Below, piece by piece: positions 59,961 through 64,000 of a stretch of DNA of 64,000 bases. Source of the stretch: Strongylocentrotus droebachiensis. Its lineage: Eukaryota > Echinodermata > Echinoidea > Camarodonta > Strongylocentrotidae. Position 1 is the stretch's first letter. The number at the start of each line of letters is the position of its first letter. The stretch is from NCBI GenBank assembly GCA_035222895.1, contig JAVYIG010005274.1:62001-126000 (forward strand). Direction: 5' to 3'. Under the pieces are notes generated by a model. That model was not told the DNA's origin. It made no database searches and saw nothing but the letters and a program-made list of their open reading frames with translations. Both the position numbers and the translations under genes were made by a program.

Positions 59961-61640
59961 TCAGGATTTTTTGCATGTCTTTGGGAGAGTAATAAAAATG
60001 GATCTGCCCAATTCATCTGGAAATGTTCCGTCATCATATATTTTGTTAATAATTTCGGTTAATCTATCAACACCATATTCCTCTAATGCTTCAAACATTT
60101 CAGTGACCACACCATCTGGTCCAGCTGCTTTGTTCTTTTTCATCTTTGACATTGCCCAACGGACTTCATATTTAAGAATTTTCTCCCCTTTGACTTCATC
60201 TGCAAAACTTGGCATTGCTTCCCTACTATCTTCAAAAATGTATTGCGTCCATCTACTCATTTTGTCCTTCATTTCAAACAGGATTGACCCATCTTTTCCT
60301 TTGATACAGCCAGGGTTTGAACAACCAGACTTTTTACCTGAAATTTCATTTATTCTTTGATAAACATTACTATTCTTATCGAATTGATTTTCAATTTCTA
60401 CACATTGTTCGTTTAGCCAGCTCTCTTTTGCCTCATTACACTTTTGCTTAATTTGTTTGTCTAGGTCCCCTATATTTCTTGCATTGTCTATTTCCAATTT
60501 TCTGTCTTTCTTCCATCATTTAAAGAATCTCCTCTGTCATCCATTTTTTCCTTCTTTTTCTCTCTTTTTTCGGCACATACACTTCCGCTGTTTCTACCAG
60601 AATATTTCTCATCGTCTCCCACATGTTTTCTTCACCTTCATCTATGAGCAACTCAAACCTATTCTTTACTTGTACAGTAAATTCTTGACGTATGTCCGGT
60701 TTACTCAACTGTTTAAAATCCAATCTTTTCACAATTTTTGGTGTCTTGAGTTTCTTTAATTTGCACTGAAGTGTATTATCACCGGCACACGATCACTCCC
60801 GCAGTCAGCCCCTGGATATGTTTTTGATTGTTTCACTGCTCTTTTAAATCTACTATTTATGGCAATATAGTCTATCTGGTTTCTGACGATGTCGCCAGGA
60901 CTCTTCCAAGTGTATACTCGTCCAAGATGTTCTTTGAACCAAGTATTAGTGATGACCATGTTCTCCCCCTCACACCACTGAACCCATCTGTCCCCTCGTT
61001 CATTTCGTTCACCAATTCCATGCAGACCCACTGCTTTGCCCTCTGTACCATGACCGACTTTAGCGTTCAGGTCTCCCAGGACAATGACAATGTCATTCGA
61101 TTTGCACTGAGATTTAGCTTTATCTAAGGAATCATAACTTCGTCAGCACTATCTGCCGTTGGTGCATAAATCACTATGATTGAGATGTTAAAAGGGTGTC
61201 CCTGTAATTTCACAAGGAGCACCCTATCACTTACACACCAGTGTCCCAACACACTCTTTGAGATATCTGGGTCCAGCAGTAACCCCCACACCTCTTTCAT
61301 GCTTTCCACGTCCTGCATAAATCAATCTGTACTCATCTATCACAAACTCGCCGTTATTCAGCCATCTTGTTTCATTTAGTCCCAATATGTTGACATTTAG
61401 CCTCATCATCTCTTGTTTAACATTTTCCAGCTTGCCGCTCTGATACAGTGTTCTCACATTCAGTAGCTGGCTGACGGTCGGGGCCCACCTGTCGCCCATG
61501 GGACACCCTATCGGGCGAGGTGCTTGTCCCTTGAGGTAGACGAGCCCCCTTCACGCCTTTGTCTTTTGCTTTAGAGTTGCGGTTCATCATGATTGTTCTT
61601 GGAATAATAGTGAAGTGGTTTTCCGTTGCCTTCTTCACCG
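59961..61640 (-). pseudogene. RTE-like LINE, degraded endonuclease and reverse transcriptase N-terminus
   Basis: Read right to left on the minus strand: endonuclease motifs LGLNETRWLNNGEF (61,499-61,227), SIIVIYAPTADS (61,318-61,124) and RNQIDYIAINSRF (61,031-60,756); a basic linker KKERKRRKKWMTEEI (60,732-60,520); then RT fingers KKNKAAGPDGVVTEMF and DGTFPDELGRSIFITLPK (60,497-59,961). Fragments are in different frames, so several indels separate them; the YADD catalytic part is missing. The order and motifs fit the RTE/CFDP2-like group. Inactive. Confidence 0.85.
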
Positions 61641-61685
61641 CAGTATGTAGCCGTATATGGGATCATCCAGCACGCCAGGCATTAA

Positions 61686-61962
61686 TCAGAGGTTCACCGT
61701 TGTCCAAAAAGAATCTTCCGCCGAAACACTTCTACTGCATCGCTGCTGCCTAATGCAGAGCAAGCTAGGCTTATTTAAAGGCGGCCTGAACTCGCCTTCC
61801 CAATTCAACGTCTTAGGAGATATGCAAGCTTTTATTGGTCCTACTGGTGCCACCCAGTACCACCACCAGCCCCCTGATGCTGAATAGTCCCCTTTTAATC
61901 GCCTTTTACGACACGCAGAGGATACGTGGGGGTATTCTTGACAGGCCCAGCCCACCCAATAA
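61686..61962 (-). mobile_element. 5' leader of the RTE-like LINE
   Basis: The minus strand begins GGGCTGGGCCTGTCAAGAAT and includes the hairpin-forming GTCGTAAAAGGCGATTAAAAG, then sequence translating as GDYSASGGWWWYWVAPVG. This conserved leader type is frequent upstream of RTE-like LINEs. The boundary with the Tc1-like foldback lies at ~61,964. Confidence 0.6.
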
Positions 61963-61965
61963 AAT

Positions 61966-62593
61966 TTACCCCTAGAAAATTGCTAATTATTTATAAAAAA
62001 ACCCATCTATGAACAGTAAATTATTATACATCTTATGAAAGAGTGTTTGACCCCGGATCATTAGTATCATTTTGTGTGGTATGTGTTCACGGGTGGATGA
62101 ACAGGAGGCATTGTTTGCAAGAGTGCAAAAATCTACTTGTGCTAAAGTTGCTTATGTGATGTTTGAATAAAACAATTGGGATTTGGGTATTAATTCGGTC
62201 TTTGCAGATCCAAATAACATCCCTAACAAAAATAATCATGCCACACATATCGAATATCAAATATCAACGAACATTTGTGTTTGTGTGTCTGACTTTGCTT
62301 CTGCAAAACTCATATGCAATGCATTTCATTTGATACATTCAATTCATTCTCTCACTCCGCTTATCCCAACATAATACATACTGTAGGCCTTACTTTGGCG
62401 CAAGTCCATTTTTGCACTCTCGCAAAAAATGCCTCCTGTTCATCCAAACGGGAACACATACCACACAAAAATGATACCAAATGATTTGGGATAAAACACT
62501 CTTTCATAAGATGTATAATAATTCACTGTTCATAGATGATTTTAAAAATAATTAACAATTTTCTAGGTGTAAACTTTTTTTTGACTCACACGA
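61966..62593. mobile_element. Tc1-like foldback element, nearly complete copy
   Basis: Inverted arms TTTACCCCTAGAAAATTGC... and ...AATTTTCTAGGTGTAAAC surround a ~260 bp centre (TTGGGATTTGGGTATTAATTC; CACTCCGCTTATCCC) also found at 49,830-50,095. The right end GACTCACACGA precedes TA; the left tip is cut by the LINE junction. Small ORFs are not supported. Confidence 0.78.
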
Positions 62594-62680
62594 TATAGAG
62601 GTACATTATGAATACATAAAGACAAGAAAGAGAGAGAGAGAGAGAGAGAGTGAAAGAAAATTAGTATAGGACTGTACATT

Positions 62681-62986
62681 GAGGAGGAGCAATGGCTCAC
62701 AATAGGGACTTTTAGATTTGCGTGGACTGATACGTGTGAAGTACATTCAAGGCAGTGCATTAAAAGGACGTCGACCGTAGCAATCCCCATTGTCTTCGTG
62801 TCAATCTAAAAGTCCCTATTGGCTCAGTGGTAGAGCGATGTTCTTGTAACTGTGAGTTTCCATGTTCGAAAGCAAGTCGATGCACTATAGTGCCCTTTGG
62901 TAAGGCATTAATTCGCTTTGAAAATTCTTAATTCCATCTGAGAGGATTTAAAGCTGTCACATGCTTCCTAAGGAGTCGGATAAAAC
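62681..62986 (+). mobile_element. tRNA-derived SINE carrying the 122-bp MITE, copy 3
   Basis: MITE at 62,700-62,821 in the same A-box position as copies 1 and 2. Confidence 0.87.
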
Positions 62987-63109
62987 GAACAAGAATGGGT
63001 GACAAGACATGACAGAAAGAGAGACAAAATATAGAGATACTAATACATAATTTTTGCATGTATACATATAGACAGGAAAAGGAAAGAAAGAACTATAGGA
63101 CTGTACTTT

Positions 63110-63294
63110 GAGGAGGCCCGATTGCTCAGTGGTAGAGCAGTGGTCTCGTGACAGGGAGGTCCCGGGTTCGAAACAAATTCAATGCGCTAGTGCCCTGTAA
63201 GGCATTAATCCGCATTACCAAGTCCCTCGGAGAGGACTTAGAGCCGTCAGTTGCTTACAAGCATACACATACTTTCTTAGGAGTCGGGTAAAAC
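63110..63294 (+). mobile_element. tRNA-derived SINE monomer with B box
   Basis: TTGCTCAGTGGTAGAGCAG, CCCGGGTTCGAAAC, tail GAGTCGGGTAAAAC. Confidence 0.87.
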
Positions 63295-63349
63295 AAACGA
63301 GACAGGAGAGAGAGAGAGGGGGAAAGAGAGAGAGGGAGACAAATTTAAA

Positions 63350-63960
63350 GAATGAGGTACAGAGATAGAGGTAAAAATTACAGGACAATACACAAATATC
63401 ACCATTTTTAAACAAAGGAATGACCTTAGCAGGGAGGCAGAGGAGTTTGTTACGCGAGTGGGCTTGGAAATAAGAGTTTTAAAAAAGGCAGAAAGGAGAG
63501 GCTTAAGAAACTCTTGTGACACATTATCATGTTCCTTTATTAAATAAATTTGTATTAAATTCCCCCATTAAAAAAATAATCTTTATTAATAAACGCTGGA
63601 CTTCATAATAAGTCGGATAAGTGCATCAAACATTATTTTGGGTTGGAATACCCCAGGATTCATAATTTCAATAAAAAGACATTATTGATTATTGAAATAT
63701 TACCATGCACAACATAATTACAAGTTTTACGCACATATAAAGCAACACCAACGCCGACTCTTCTTATCCTATTTCCTAAGACAAAATTATCGATTAGAAA
63801 AGGTTGAATTAGGAACATGGGATAACCAAGTTTCTGTTCGTCTAATTAAAGAAAGCTGTTTATTGGAAGGGTTATCTAAAATTATTGCAATTCATCAAGA
63901 TTTTTATTTAAACTTCGTATATTTAAAAGAAATACAGATAATGTTTCACTATTCAAATCT
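63350..63960 (-). pseudogene. LINE APE endonuclease fragment 3 (longest)
   Basis: Minus strand, right to left: LSVFLLNIRSLNKNLDELQ (start of APE endonuclease), TETWLSHVPNS, RRVGVGVALYVRK, GEFNTNLFNK, ISKPTRVTNSSASLL. These are consecutive landmarks of CR1/Rex-type endonucleases, but spread over several frames. It runs toward the right edge of the window; a plus-strand ORF at 63,692 is its shadow. Confidence 0.75.
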
Positions 63961-64000
63961 TTAATAATATTATAAAATTGTACATTTATTATATGCTTTC

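Noticed and set aside
63692..63964. 90-aa plus-strand ORF at the right edge
   Set aside because: The minus strand of the same interval shows ordered LINE endonuclease motifs, so the plus frame is a shadow.

Overview
This is a eukaryotic, intron-rich, AT-rich window packed with repeats. It most likely comes from an echinoderm, probably a sea urchin. That is inference: there is a single bitesize-like Slp gene with a giant linker, a recently duplicated rhodopsin-class GPCR pair, foldback elements resembling the sea urchin TU class, RTE- and CR1-like LINE remnants and abundant tRNA-derived SINEs. No rRNA gene, functional tRNA gene, CRISPR array or prokaryotic-style operon is visible.

1-32,580: the 3' two thirds of one plus-strand gene, a synaptotagmin-like protein (Slp/SYTL; single fly orthologue bitesize). 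Twelve exons can be placed from reading frame, splice signals and phase. They are a 2.9 kb acidic, Ser-rich exon (4,455-7,359), six linker exons including a likely 39-nt microexon (26,330-26,368), and five exons encoding C2A and C2B, ending with TAA at 32,580. The N-terminal Rab27-binding (SHD) exons must lie upstream of the window. About 2,390 residues are encoded here. Introns carry MITEs, SINEs and simple repeats.

32,581-39,480: 3' UTR and intergenic DNA, a small TA-flanked MITE, a dimeric tRNA-derived SINE, and a broken CR1/L2-like LINE whose 3' end abuts the next locus.

39,480-59,500: a tandem duplication of a two-exon class A GPCR. Copy A is at 40,604-47,661 and copy B at 55,392-58,629. 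The copies share about 1.1 kb of upstream sequence with a TATA-like box at the same distance from the ATG. Exon 1 encodes TM1-TM5 and exon 2 encodes TM6-TM7. The intron of A holds a ~5.2 kb foldback element with ~2 kb arms; the intron of B holds a Harbinger-like element inside an inverted repeat. Between the copies (48,700-53,770) lies a mosaic of Tc1-like foldback ends, SINE dimers, a 122-bp MITE and LINE endonuclease scraps. The mosaic reappears at 61,966-63,960 beside a degraded minus-strand RTE-like LINE (59,961-61,960).

The most interesting non-genic signal is that at least five unrelated inverted-repeat elements have arms built from degenerate short iterated motifs, different in each family, with periods near 10-12 bp or ~22 bp. 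The most interesting genic signals are the run of frame-neutral cassette exons in the Slp gene and the concentration of GPCR paralogue differences on the extracellular, ligand-facing side.
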